Of a DNA stretch of 64,000 bases, positions 41,617 to 52,800 are shown piece after piece. Made by a program: the position numbers and the translations under genes. The notes beneath the pieces were generated by a model. It was not told the DNA's origin, did not search any database, and saw only the letters and a list, made by a program, of their open reading frames with translations. Positions within the stretch are counted from its first letter, which is position 1; the number at the start of each line of letters is the position of its first letter. Source of the stretch: Apostichopus japonicus (taxonomy: Eukaryota; Echinodermata; Holothuroidea; Aspidochirotida; Stichopodidae); assembly GCF_037975245.1 (NCBI RefSeq), contig NC_092567.1, positions 601,501 to 665,500 of the forward strand. The letters run 5' to 3'.

Positions 41617-43032
41617 CATTGGTTCTCAAAGTAGTCCCTACCGCCCCGACGGGGGCGCTGGGAACTTTCAGGGGCGCTATAGAATCCACGGGCGATAGGG
41701 GGCGCTCGCAAGCTAAGGGGGGGGGGGCGTTGGCATTAATTTATGGGAAGAGCATGCATGCACTGGCGAGCTACAATGCTTGTTAGATATTTCTGAATTT
41801 CTGTGCAGAAACAAGAATTGCTTGAACTTCGTTGATCTAGTTTTGTCGTCGACTGCCGATGCAATATGAGTTTTACATATTAATTATAGAGCATGCACTT
41901 AGTTTCCCCACATCGGTTTTTACAAATTCTTCTATTCGAGAAGTCTAAAAAGTGTCAACAATTAATGTTAGCGTTATGTTAAACTAGTCGTAAAAACACT
42001 CGACGTTTACCCCGGGCATCAAACCAAACATGACATTTTAAATTTCATAATAACAAAATGGAATCGATTTAGGAACGTCAGCTTAGAAAAGTATAATATT
42101 TTTTTACGTTTTCGTGGAAATCAGTCTGCGAATTGTTGACAAATTCTCAGAGACTCTCAGACATTAACATTATCTGACTGACAATGACACTTCAAATTGT
42201 ACATAGAGAACATTAATTCTATCAGACTGCACCTCCATTTAAAATCACCATACATATATAAACCTTCATTCCAGTGCATAGTCTTCAGACATTCTGTCAG
42301 TATATAATATTGGTTCAACGATTGTAACTTTCTGTTTCTACCCTTGTCTCAAAATTTGGGTTCTTTCCTTGTGAAACTACAAATATTGTGTGCGCTTCGC
42401 GCGCTGCTTGTCCTCTTTCGTCCATACTCGCTGGCATCTTTCTCAATTTTCACCATTAAATCAATAATGGGGGGGGGGGGTCCCCGGCATACTCATGTAA
42501 ATTGGGGTTAGAAGAATTCATATAAAAAAGCCCTAATTTTCTCTTGTGAAAAATATATCAAAGATACCATTCCAATTTGTGCGCGCTTTTCGTACACTAT
42601 GAACGATTTTGGCTCCATTTATGTTCATCGGTTTTCAATTCCCGCAAACCAGGCTGGTGGTGCTGGGACAGTGGTGCTTCTTCAATTCATTTGTAGCACC
42701 ATATTGCATCTGAGGGCATTAAAATATTCAAAAATTTATCTAAGGGGATGGTCCTCCCCTTTGACCCATCCCCTCCCCCACGACACAAACAAACTCACAC
42801 TTCGCCAGCTCTTCCAAATGCAAAAGTACCTTCTTGCGTCTACGTCAATTTCGTGAAAACTGGTCAGTTGGAAAATGATCAACCAGCAGATATTGGTTTT
42901 GTTCCCCCCCCCCCACTTTCCAAACCCTGACACCGCCCCGACACGAGGTTGGGAGGGGGGCGGGGCGGTGGGGCGCCGGACCGGTTCAATAAGGCAAAGG
43001 GGCGGTAGATCCAAACAGTTTGAGAACCACTG
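41617..43032. mobile_element. Non-autonomous hAT element, about 1.4 kb
   Basis: The left end is CATTGGTTCTCAAAG and the right end CAGTTTGAGAACCACTG, inverted ends of the common CAGTGGTTCTCAAACT type found in Charlie-like hAT elements. The 8-bp target duplication is nearly intact (ATCTAAAT at 41609-41616, TTCTAAAT at 43033-43040). The interior has several poly-G/poly-C tracts (41717, 42469, 42906, 42954) and no transposase. Confidence 0.88.
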
Positions 43033-43040
43033 TTCTAAAT

Positions 43041-45054
43041 CATTCCGTCTTCACTACAATAACCACAAGATCACAATCCGACTGATTGGAAAAGTGAACG
43101 TTGCTTATATAATGTGATTTATCATGCGGGTGCTATATCATGATTGGACTTTCTGTGTATGCTGGAATCCATTTCACATCAGGGTGACCTCAAAGTTTGG
43201 TAACAATCAGAAAAGAACAAAGGATTCTCTCATATTTCGTCCGCAAAGCAATTAGTAACAAATTTCGAAACTACAGAATGTACTTACATACCATGTAAGG
43301 TGTGTATAGGCTACGGTACTAAATTTCAAGGAACTGAATATTCATTAGGTCATTTATAAAAATTCGAAAGGTCGCGTCCGCGCAATATTATACGTTTCAA
43401 ATTTAATTGAGATTGGCCCGTGTTTTTTCGATTTTGGTCCAAGGTAAGCATACTTGGGGACAAAGGTAGATATAAAAGTTAATTACTTACAATGTCTATC
43501 TTACTCTTTCGGATGTAGGATTAGGAACTCGTAATTTCTTCAGACTTCAGTGATATCTACCCCAAACATTTATCCATCCTGTAGGCTGTAACTGTTGTAC
43601 TTCAATGTAAGGACTCCATAGTCTAAGCAGCATCCAGAAAAGCCGGCTGCAAAATTGTCTTTCAGTGTAATTTATCCTGATATAAATATATCGAGTATGA
43701 AGTCAGTTGTTTTTGTACATAAGAAGTGACTTAAAACTTCTTCAAACATCTGTATAATGTAAATTTCGGTTGAAAACCGATTGGTTCCTCGAAGAGGCCT
43801 AGGCTTTTCATTGTACGTTAGGCTATCGTAGCAGCCCAAAATCGGAAAAATTGCCAGATGATTAAACGTAGTTAAGATGTTATAAATTTTTTCATCAACC
43901 AGAAAATATCAAATTCACATCGAATCTCATTTATATTCTCGGTAGTTTAAGTGCACCTACAGAGGTAAAGGTTTCTCAACTCATGTTTCCCAATTTAAAA
44001 TAGTATCGTTCTGGTTAGGTCACTATTTTAGGCCAGATGAGAGGATGTCAGTAACCCCAAGAACGAGGGCGCCAGTCTGAAATGATTTCAGTAACAATTA
44101 GCCTAGTAAATTTACTTACAAACGAATTTGAATCATGGTCGAACAAACGGCGTTGTATTACTGATCAAAAGTACGGTAAAGGTGGTATGTCAGTTGTAAA
44201 AATGAGAATGTGAAAAAAATTGCTGCAACTTAACAACATTGATAATCCAGCAAAATATAGTACAGTGGTATTTGTTCTTATTTAAGGCAAAAGTTTTTAA
44301 TGGTTTGGATTTCGTTTATTTACTCCCCATCCTGTAACATTTTCTCTCCCGAGTAGTATAATGTGACCATCCTGAATCCATCTTTGTATGTTGAAAATGA
44401 CAAAATGTAGATCACAGCTCCGAAATAGTCACTCAAATTTAGTGATGCACTATTCTACACGTGTAAATTTTTAGCTGATGCTTTTGAATATCAAAAAGAT
44501 CACAACAAAGTTGGGAAAATTTAGTTTGCTGGCAGGACAATAGAATTTTCTTGCCAAAATGAGACAATGCTGTACAGTTGGTGTCCGTTTCAACACACAA
44601 ACATGAATCTTAAATTATTGTATTGACAAGGTTTGGTGTGTTAAATTTAAATATTTGGCTAAACCATAAGTTAACCACTTTTTGCCTACAAGAATTCTGC
44701 ACATAATAAACTGTAAGCTGTACATTGGGATACTACATAGCCTATATGCAAAATTGCTATCGGTGTTTTGTTTTACACAGGAGCATTGCACAGGGTCCTT
44801 GATAGGGACTTGAGTGTCCATCCTGATCCTTTTTTTTCTACTAAACTTAACTAAACTAAACTAAACAGTATTTTAAAAGAGATAAAATTACGAGCCTTCA
44901 AACTACAAAATTTAAAGACTAAGTTATGCCATGAACAATGAATATGCCACCATTTTGTATTCATGTATTGTACATAGTACTAGCCCTCTTCAAATCCACA
45001 CTTCCTGTAGACACCTTCTGAGGACACAGTGTCCCACTTGTAACCAAAGAAAGT
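43041..45054. other. Non-coding DNA between repeats
   Basis: No exon, RNA gene or bounded transposon was recognised in these 2 kb. Open frames are short and without motifs. The missing 5' exon or exons of KMT5 may lie here or further left, but none was identified. Confidence 0.55.
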
Positions 45055-45208
45055 TGGAGGATTATCCTGATTCCTAGCGATATAACAAGAAGACAAATGC
45101 TAAGTGTTTACAGCACATGCGGCCATATTGAACTGTTTATTTCCATCAGGTCACATGCAGGTCACAACAACTTTACCAAAATAGATGGCATGATACTGAT
45201 ATATAACA
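45055..45208 (-). repeat. 3' LTR (154 bp)
   Basis: On the plus strand it runs from TGGAGGATTATCCTG to GATATATAACA. It differs from the 5' LTR only by an extra 31 bp after CAGCACA. Confidence 0.92.
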
Positions 45209-45325
45209 CTCCTTCCTACCAGATGATGAAACAATCAAATATTCTTCCTCATTAAACAACTCAACTTTTATTAAATCAATCTTTTATCAAATCAAACAAA
45301 CAAAACTAACAACTTGAGGGTATAG

Positions 45326-48300
45326 TTAAATCTCTAACCTCTTGGGTGGTCTGACAACTCTGCCTGACCTGGTTACTGTAGCTGATGGTGCAGGTGACTC
45401 TGCTACCACAACTGGGGTTTGACCTGTGTGGATAGGACTACCAGATACTACTGGGGATGTGGTGGAAGGTCCTGGCTGATCCAAGTTAGAGCTCTGCCCT
45501 AATTCCCTAGTTGTCTGAGGTACATTAACTGGAACTGGCACAACATCAGCATCCATAGGGGAGTTGATGTTTGGTTTTCCAGCCATAGCATTTGCACCAG
45601 TATCGTCAGGGATAAGATGATCTGAGTGTACAAACCTACGATTATTGCCAGGGATACTAACAATATATGTACGAGGCCCCTTGACTTTCACTATGGTACC
45701 AGGAATCCATCGATCCTTCCCCCCTCTAACATTTCGCACCCTCACTGGTTGATAAAGGTCGAACTGCCGCACTGATGAACTGCGGTCCCTTTGCTGTTTT
45801 GCAGCATCCTGTCTCTTTTCCACCTTCCTCTGCAGGCTAGGTTTCACTAAAGAGAGCCTAGTCCTTGGGGATCTCTTAAGAAATAACTCTGATGGAGTTT
45901 TCCCGGTAGTTGTGTTCGGGGTATTTCTAAGAGTAAATAAAACATTAGCTACCTTGTGACCCAATGTCTCCCCACTTGACTTAGCAAAAGCATTCTTGAA
46001 AGTTTGAACATTGCGTTCTGCAAGCCCATTCGTAGCTGGATGGTATGGAGGAGTGAGAGTATGGTCCACACCATTGGACTTCAGAAAGTTCTGAAATTCC
46101 TCAGATCTAAACTGAGGACCATTATCACTTACTAGCTGAATGGGTAACCCATAACATGCAAAAAGTGTTCTCAACACATTAATCGTGGCAATACTTGTTG
46201 TGGTATTCATTGGTAATACCTCCAACCACTTTGAATGGCTATCCACCACTAGCAAGAAATTCTGACCTTTGACCTCTGCATAGTCTATGTGAACCCGCTG
46301 CCACGGCTGTGTGGCCCAAGGCCATAACAGCAATGGTTCAGGGTTAGGCGCCTTCTGCACTTGTATACATTGCGTGCACAGCCTAACTTTATCCTCAATA
46401 TCCTTGTCTAAACCTGGCCACCACACATAACACCTAGCAAGTGCCTTCATCCGACTCATGCCCGGATGACATTCATGAAGTTCACTCAGGATAAGCTCAT
46501 GCAATTTGGATGGAATAATTACTCTACGCCCCCAAAGAAGGCATCCATCCTCCAGGGATAGCTCATCTCTGCGTGTGAAGTATGGTTGTATGGCAGGGTC
46601 CACACAATGATTTGGCCAGCCAGATAGAGTAAACTCTAAAACTTTGGCTAAAACTGGGTCCTTGTCTGTATGTTTTGAAATTTCAGTCGCAGTAATAGGG
46701 GTTTCCATTAGGACTGTCTCAAAAACAAAATACTCCTCTGGGTCACCACTAGAGGCTTCCCCAACTGGGAGTCTGCTGAGCAAATCTGCATTTGCATTCT
46801 TTGCAGAAGAGCGGTACTCAATATTGTACTGATATGCGGACAATAACACTGCCCATCTCTGCATCCGAGCTGCCGCCAAAGCCGGGATACCATGTTTTGG
46901 TCCGAAGATCTTAGTCAACGGTTGGTGATCTGTGATAAGTGTGAAATTAGTGCCATACAAATACAAGTGGAATTTCTTGATCCCAAAAATAATGGCAAGA
47001 GCCTCTTTTTCGATTTGGGCATAATTCTTTTCGGTCTGACTCAATGTCCTAGAGGCATATGCTATGGGGCGATCTGAACCATCTGGATATCGATGGCCCA
47101 AAACAGCTCCAAGTCCACATGGACTAGCATCCACACTCAACACTAGAGGTTTATTTGGATCAAAATGGGTGAGCACCTGATTACTAGCTAAAGCATTCTT
47201 TGCATTAACAAAAGCTTGCTCACAGTCATCACTCCAGACCCAATTAATGTTGTGTTGCAGTATGGCATACAATGGTTGCATCTGAGAAGAGAGATTCCTT
47301 ACAAATTTGCCATTATAGTTCACCATGCCCAGAAAGGACTTCAATTCAGATACATTGGTTGGTCGAGGTGCCTTTTGTATGGCCTCGATTTTGTCCTGCA
47401 AAGGGCTCACACCTTCACTGGTGAGCTCATGACCAAGATACCTGATCTTTGATTTCATGAATTGACATTTTGTGCCATTCAGCCGAACATTGTGCATGTT
47501 TAACCTCGCAAACACTGCTTCGAGGGCCTTAAGGTGACTATTCTCATTCTCAGTTGCAATCAAGATATCATCTATGTAACAAAATACATTGTCTAATCCA
47601 GATAATATTTCGTCCATCGTTTCCTGGAAAATAGCTGGTGCAGTTTTCACCCCATAACACAAATGTTTTGGTGACAGTAACCCCTTATGTGTATTCATTA
47701 CTAGGAGCCTAGCTGATTCGTCATCAAGAAACAGCTGATTGAAGGCACCAGATAAATCAAGCACTGAAAATACCTTAGGGTGTGTACCTCCCTGTGCCAG
47801 TTTTGCAAATAAATCATTAGTATTTGGTAATTTGTATCCCTCATCTTCAATACAATCATTCAAAGCTTTGTAGTCTCCACATACTCTTATTTCACCGTTT
47901 CCCTTCTGTACATGCACAAATGGTGAGGCCCATTCACTATAGTTGACTTGGGTAACTATATCATTCTTGATAAGTTTCTCATATTCATTTTCCACCTTTG
48001 ACAACAATGAGTAAGGCACTGGCCTACTCTTTTGGTATTTGGGTCTACTTTTTGCTTTCACCCTCAACCTAGCAGAGAATCCCTTAATACCCATTTCACT
48101 TGATGAGAATATTTTCTGATTTTGACTCAACAAATTTTCCAAGGTTGGTGACACAGGATTCCCCAAATTTTGGATTCCAACCTTTGCTGGTTTTGGCTCA
48201 GATACCACAAAAATATTCTCCCAGTCCAGTTTGATTTTACTCAAGTGGTCTCTGCCGAAAAGGGATGGACGGCTTCCCTTGACAACCAATAAATCCATCC

Positions 48301-48328
48301 TACAACTAGTACCTCCATACTTTGCCAT
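45326..48328 (-). CDS. pol: Retrotransposon pol: reverse transcriptase, RNase H, integrase
   Basis: A 1000-codon frame with the order of Ty3/gypsy pol. Reverse transcriptase comes first (VCGDYKALND; FSVLDLSGAFNQL; active site YIDDILIA near residue 250). RNase H follows (VLSVDASPCGLGAVLGH; ITDHQPL). Next is an integrase zinc domain (LHECHPGMSRMKAL ... CTQC) and the DDE core (HIDYAEV, SDNGPQF, then GLAERNVQTFK carrying the Glu). A C-terminal basic tail ends in RSGRVVRPPKRLEI. All catalytic residues appear present and there is no internal stop. The start is in the -1 frame relative to gag-protease, overlapping it by 88 bases, so expression needs a frameshift or this copy has a small indel. Confidence 0.95.
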   Translation of the reverse strand: MAKYGGTSCRMDLLVVKGSRPSLFGRDHLSKIKLDWENIFVVSEPKPAKVGIQNLGNPVSPTLENLLSQNQKIFSSSEMGIKGFSARLRVKAKSRPKYQKSRPVPYSLLSKVENEYEKLIKNDIVTQVNYSEWASPFVHVQKGNGEIRVCGDYKALNDCIEDEGYKLPNTNDLFAKLAQGGTHPKVFSVLDLSGAFNQLFLDDESARLLVMNTHKGLLSPKHLCYGVKTAPAIFQETMDEILSGLDNVFCYIDDILIATENENSHLKALEAVFARLNMHNVRLNGTKCQFMKSKIRYLGHELTSEGVSPLQDKIEAIQKAPRPTNVSELKSFLGMVNYNGKFVRNLSSQMQPLYAILQHNINWVWSDDCEQAFVNAKNALASNQVLTHFDPNKPLVLSVDASPCGLGAVLGHRYPDGSDRPIAYASRTLSQTEKNYAQIEKEALAIIFGIKKFHLYLYGTNFTLITDHQPLTKIFGPKHGIPALAAARMQRWAVLLSAYQYNIEYRSSAKNANADLLSRLPVGEASSGDPEEYFVFETVLMETPITATEISKHTDKDPVLAKVLEFTLSGWPNHCVDPAIQPYFTRRDELSLEDGCLLWGRRVIIPSKLHELILSELHECHPGMSRMKALARCYVWWPGLDKDIEDKVRLCTQCIQVQKAPNPEPLLLWPWATQPWQRVHIDYAEVKGQNFLLVVDSHSKWLEVLPMNTTTSIATINVLRTLFACYGLPIQLVSDNGPQFRSEEFQNFLKSNGVDHTLTPPYHPATNGLAERNVQTFKNAFAKSSGETLGHKVANVLFTLRNTPNTTTGKTPSELFLKRSPRTRLSLVKPSLQRKVEKRQDAAKQQRDRSSSVRQFDLYQPVRVRNVRGGKDRWIPGTIVKVKGPRTYIVSIPGNNRRFVHSDHLIPDDTGANAMAGKPNINSPMDADVVPVPVNVPQTTRELGQSSNLDQPGPSTTSPVVSGSPIHTGQTPVVVAESPAPSATVTRSGRVVRPPKRLEI

Positions 48329-49527
48329 ACTACAATACTCCCTATCACAGGCACCTTTTCACCTGAATAGCCACGTAGGGTTATATTGGTATCCTTTATG
48401 GGGTAATGGGCCAAACTGGACTTGTACACATGCTCCGAAATGGTGGAACGAGCCGCACCGGTGTCAATTTCCATGGTTATTGGAACATTAGTGTCCCCTA
48501 CCACTAACGTAATCAAATACGGCTTATTGGTCTTTACACCTGATAATGTATGATATAAACCATAATGTAAATCACTTTCATCAGTATTAACACTATCTAC
48601 ATACTGTTCATTAGTGTCCTTATTACTAGAACTAACGTTAGGCTCACCATCCTCCATAGGCCTATAGCTAGTTGAGACGGAGTGGTTGCGGTGACCCCCT
48701 GTCCTTGTCTGATTCTGCGAACTTTTCTGGCTTTGAGGTCCCTTAGCCCCAGATCGGCAAGCTCTTTGAATATGACCCTTCTTCCCGCACGAATGACAGT
48801 TTTCCTCGCGAAACCTGCAATCATCGGGCTTGTGGTTGCTTCCCCCGCAGCGATAGCATGATTGTGCACTGTTAGCTTGCCAGGGTTGCTGATTAGGCCT
48901 ATTGTGCTTGTCGTTGTTTCTATTAGTCCCCTGACCCCTTCGTCCTTGACCTTGAGGGCTCCGCCAATTCAATCTGTTTGTACTCACAGAACTTCCTGCA
49001 TCGATATGTTCCCTTGTTGCTATGCCAGCCATTTCGTCTGCAAGACACTTGGTTTTAGCTTTGTCAAACGTCAGATCAGCGGTTGAGAGTAGCTGCGTTT
49101 GAGTTTTCACAAATCTTGTGTGCAGCCCCGAGACCAGTCTGTCTCGCAGTGCCTCCAGTAGAAATGCGTTGAAATCGCAATGGGTTGCTAAGTTCTTCAA
49201 GCGAACAATAAAGTCTGCAACTGACTCGGTTTCAGACTGTGAAGCAGCCCAAAATTTAAAACGTTCAGCGATCACGATCGGTTTCGGTGAAAAATGTCCT
49301 TTCAGGATGGTTTTCAGATGCGCGTACGTCTGTGTACACGGCTTGTCTGGGCTACATACCGTTTTCAAGAGCTTGAAAGTCTCAGCGCCCACCATAGCGA
49401 GAAAAAAATTAGCCTGTCTCGCCTCGGCAATATCGTTTGCCACTATAAAGGCATCGCAGCGATCTGCGTAATCTTCGAAGCTTTCGACTGTGTTGTCAAA
49501 CGGCCCTATATTCCCGTAAACTGCCAT
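48241..49527 (-). CDS. gag: Retrotransposon gag-protease
   Basis: A 428-codon frame. It has an N-terminal gag-type helical capsid region, a basic Gln/Arg/Asn-rich linker, and two CCHC zinc knuckles near residues 224-265 (CYRCGGSNHKPDDC and CHSCGKKGHIQRAC, both CX2CX4HX4C). Near residue 354 is the retropepsin active site (MEIDTGAARSTI). The frame leaves the expected protease sequence shortly after the flap-region GYSGEKVPVIG, where similarity continues in the -1 frame (pol). Its last ~30 residues are therefore probably out-of-frame read-through. Confidence 0.93.
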   Translation of the reverse strand: MAVYGNIGPFDNTVESFEDYADRCDAFIVANDIAEARQANFFLAMVGAETFKLLKTVCSPDKPCTQTYAHLKTILKGHFSPKPIVIAERFKFWAASQSETESVADFIVRLKNLATHCDFNAFLLEALRDRLVSGLHTRFVKTQTQLLSTADLTFDKAKTKCLADEMAGIATREHIDAGSSVSTNRLNWRSPQGQGRRGQGTNRNNDKHNRPNQQPWQANSAQSCYRCGGSNHKPDDCRFREENCHSCGKKGHIQRACRSGAKGPQSQKSSQNQTRTGGHRNHSVSTSYRPMEDGEPNVSSSNKDTNEQYVDSVNTDESDLHYGLYHTLSGVKTNKPYLITLVVGDTNVPITMEIDTGAARSTISEHVYKSSLAHYPIKDTNITLRGYSGEKVPVIGSIVVWQSMEVLVVGWIYWLSREAVHPFSAETT

Positions 49528-49606
49528 GTTTACAATACAGAAATATTCTGGGTTATATTATAGGTTCTTCCTTAGTTCGTCGCCAGTTTGTTATACCCTG
49601 GATTAA

Positions 49607-49729
49607 TGGAGGATTATCCTGATTCCTAGCGATATAACAAGAAGACAAATGCTAAGTGTTTACAGCACAGGTCACATGCAGGTCACAACAACTTTACCAA
49701 AATAGATGGCATGATACTGATATATAACA
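49607..49729 (-). repeat. 5' LTR (123 bp)
   Basis: On the plus strand it runs from TGGAGGATTATCCTG to GATATATAACA, matching the 3' LTR except for the missing 31-bp block. Confidence 0.92.
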
Positions 49730-49806
49730 TAACCCTACTGTAAATGTGGAGTGCCTTTTAGTACAACCAGGGTTTGAGTTGATTCTTGCATTCATTTTCC
49801 CATCAG

Positions 49807-52800
49807 GTCAGCTCCCAGTGGTATCATTTTGAGATCATGGTGGTCGAGGTCGGAAGCCGAATGCAGTTCAACTTCCTCGGTTCTCGCTTTCCGCCCACCT
49901 CGGGCATGACGGCAAGAGAGCTCGCGGATAATGATGACATCGCCACCAACTTGGTCCTGGATACGTTCTTGCATTTTACAACTCATAAAATGAACCTCAG
50001 GTACAGTATAGTATGTGACACAAAGTTAGTGACATGAAGAGTAAGATAAGAAAACAGATTGAAAGCTGTTAAAGGCATTGAAGACTCGCCCCAAACTGCG
50101 TGCGGCCATCTGAAAAAGTTAACTTTCCGTTGCTTGCAAGTGACATTTTGTTTGTGTCGCTACAAAATGAAGACAGTAGTGAAATGTGATATATACTGTA
50201 CCTTGTTATCTTTAGCTGGACCTGAGATGTCCATCACTGTATTGTTCATACACTGTGCTGTGGGTATTGACCGCAGCTGTATGTACTGACTGTACACTAA
50301 CTAGTCTAATTACCGACGGTAGCAAGCAGTTTGTGTATTTTCTGGGATCGATGGTGGTGTCTAACACTTCTGTTACACCTCATATGAAACTAGGTCAGAT
50401 TACCAGCATTAGACGTTTCTTTTTTCGCGAGTCTTCAAACCCTTTAACACCAGAGTTCCCTTTCAGCTATGATTGTTTTGATTTGTTTTTTCCATCAACA
50501 GATTCAGACCGTTAACTAACCGAACGGAGCGACTCAAAGGAATACTGAGCTCATTCGCAAAGGACAATGACTATGAGAAAGCGTACCGGAAGTACATGAC
50601 TGGAGACTGGGCACGCGTCTTCCTGCTAAACAAAACAAAGGAACAGCAGATGGCCTTTAAAAGACATGTAAGGGAACGTTTCATCTAAGGGAAGTTTGAG
50701 AAACAGCTGCTTTACTTTAACAACAAATTCTTCTCAATATACAAAAACCAGAATGCAAATTGTATTGTTAGTTTGGTGTATTACTGTAACTTGTAGTAAT
50801 ACCTCAAACTAACAATGTAATTCTGTGAGAATGCCTCTGTGAAAGTCAATTAACTTCTCTCTGAGAATTTTTATTGCGAAGCTGTACAGATGAGAGGTTA
50901 GGCTTTAGGCTACACCACAAAGTCAGTTCACTTGTCTCTGAGAATTTCATTTGTAGAGCTGCACAGATGAGAGGTTAGGCTTTAGGCTACCACACAAAGT
51001 CAGTTTACTTGTCTCTGAGAATATTTATTTGCGGAGCTGTACAGATGAGAGGTTAGGCTTTAGGCTACCACACATTCACAGCAATTGAAGCTAGTTCTTG
51101 TATTCAATACAATTTATAAATGCACTGCCCTTGGAAAAAATGGAAACCTCTGATTAACCAGCACTTGTCAAGGTGTGTATTAAATGAAACACCAAAGCAA
51201 AGATAGAATGCCTGTTATGCATTATTTCTCATACTGGATGTAACTTGCTTCTTCTTCAGGTTTTTCGATACCTGGGAATGTTTTCAAAAGATGCTGGTTT
51301 TGAGATCAAGCCGTGCTATCGTTACTCCATGGAGGGTGTCGGAGGCATGATTAGTTCTACTCGGCATTGGTAAGCCTGCTCTTAAACCTTAGTAAAACTT
51401 GTGTTAATATTGTTACATTAGGGTTGTACGCACAGTATGTACATTCGATCAAACATATCTTTTGGCTCTCAGTCTGAATGTAAGGCTGCAGAATGGAGAG
51501 TTCTAATTTGCCGTGGGGCCCACCCGGCAAAGAAATAACAAATAATAAAGAGATACCCAGAATGTGGGAAGAATATAAGAAAAGTTGTTTTCAAAGAGGC
51601 CACTGTGAAACAGTGGAAGAAGGATTGGCTAGTTTTTAAAACTAAATGACAACAAACTGTTTTATTTTCTGTCAAGCATGAAAAGATTCTCTGCCTTTAC
51701 ATCATAACGTCAGTTCTTGGCTTATAAAACACATTTCATACATTTTTATGATTGATTTTCCATTTAAAAAGTATTAAAATAGCCCCCACTGGCCCCAAAA
51801 TAGCCTCCTGCAATTTTCATGGGCCTGTTGCTTTGAGAGGGGTGGGGGGGGGTGGGGGAAGTAGCCCCCATAAAATAAATTTTGGTTTTTACCCTGTTGA
51901 AGATTTCTTGTTGCTATGGTGGCAGGTCTTCCCAAGTTTACTTTGTTTGTATTTACTTTGTTTGTATTTACTTTGTTTGTATTTGTTTGTTTGTATTCCA
52001 GGGAGAAGAATGAAACCATCCCTCTACTGGTGGGATGTATAGCTGAACTAACCGAGAAGGAAGAAGATCTACTCCTAGTACCGGGTAAAAACGATTTCAG
52101 CGTCATGTTCTCGACGAGGAAAAATTGTGCCCAACTCTGGCTAGGCCCTGCAGCATTCATTAACCACGACTGCCGGCCTAATTGTAAAGTAAGTCTTCTC
52201 CAGTAATTGTCATGGTGTCCACCAGGCAGCATCCGACACACCCATGCTCACATGCTTAGCAGTTAAACTAACACCAGGCTGTTTGAAATTAGATTGTAAT
52301 TGATCGTATCATCGTGCTGACTTGCTGAGACTCTCTCCTAGAATTCTGTTCAACCACAAATCAAGGATAAGGAGTGAGCAAATCATGAATTTTGATTTAA
52401 AATACCCAAATGGAATCTTGAAACAAAATGCGATTTTAATATCATTGTGTAACTAAAACTTGATTAACTGTTAAAAATGTAAAGACTTATATTGTTAGTA
52501 TGGGATAGCGTTGACATATTTATCAAACCCCAACCATATTCATCAAGCCCCACCCCACCATATTCATCAAACCCCACCCCACCATATTCATTAAACCCCA
52601 CCCCATTATGGATATTCATCAAGCCCCGTCCATCCATATTCATCAAGCTCCAACCCACCATATACATCAAACCCCACCCCACCATTGATATTCATCAAGC
52701 CCCACTCATCCCTATATCATCAAGACCCAACCCACCCATATTCATCAACCTCACCCCACCCATATCTATCAAGCCCCACTTCATCCATATTCATCAAGCC

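Larger units (their letters stand above)
45055..49729 (-). mobile_element. Ty3/gypsy-type LTR retrotransposon, nearly intact, 4675 bp
   Basis: The short LTRs begin TG and end CA: 3' LTR 45055-45208 (154 bp) and 5' LTR 49607-49729 (123 bp). Apart from a 31-bp block present only in the 3' LTR (about 45118-45148), they appear identical, which implies recent insertion. A purine-rich tract (GGTAGGAAGGAG, minus strand) sits directly upstream of the 3' LTR. The gag-protease and pol frames fill the interior; no env-like frame is seen. No flanking 4-6 bp target duplication was found (left flank AAAGT, right flank TAACC). It lies upstream of the first seen KMT5 exon, in antisense orientation. Confidence 0.95.
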
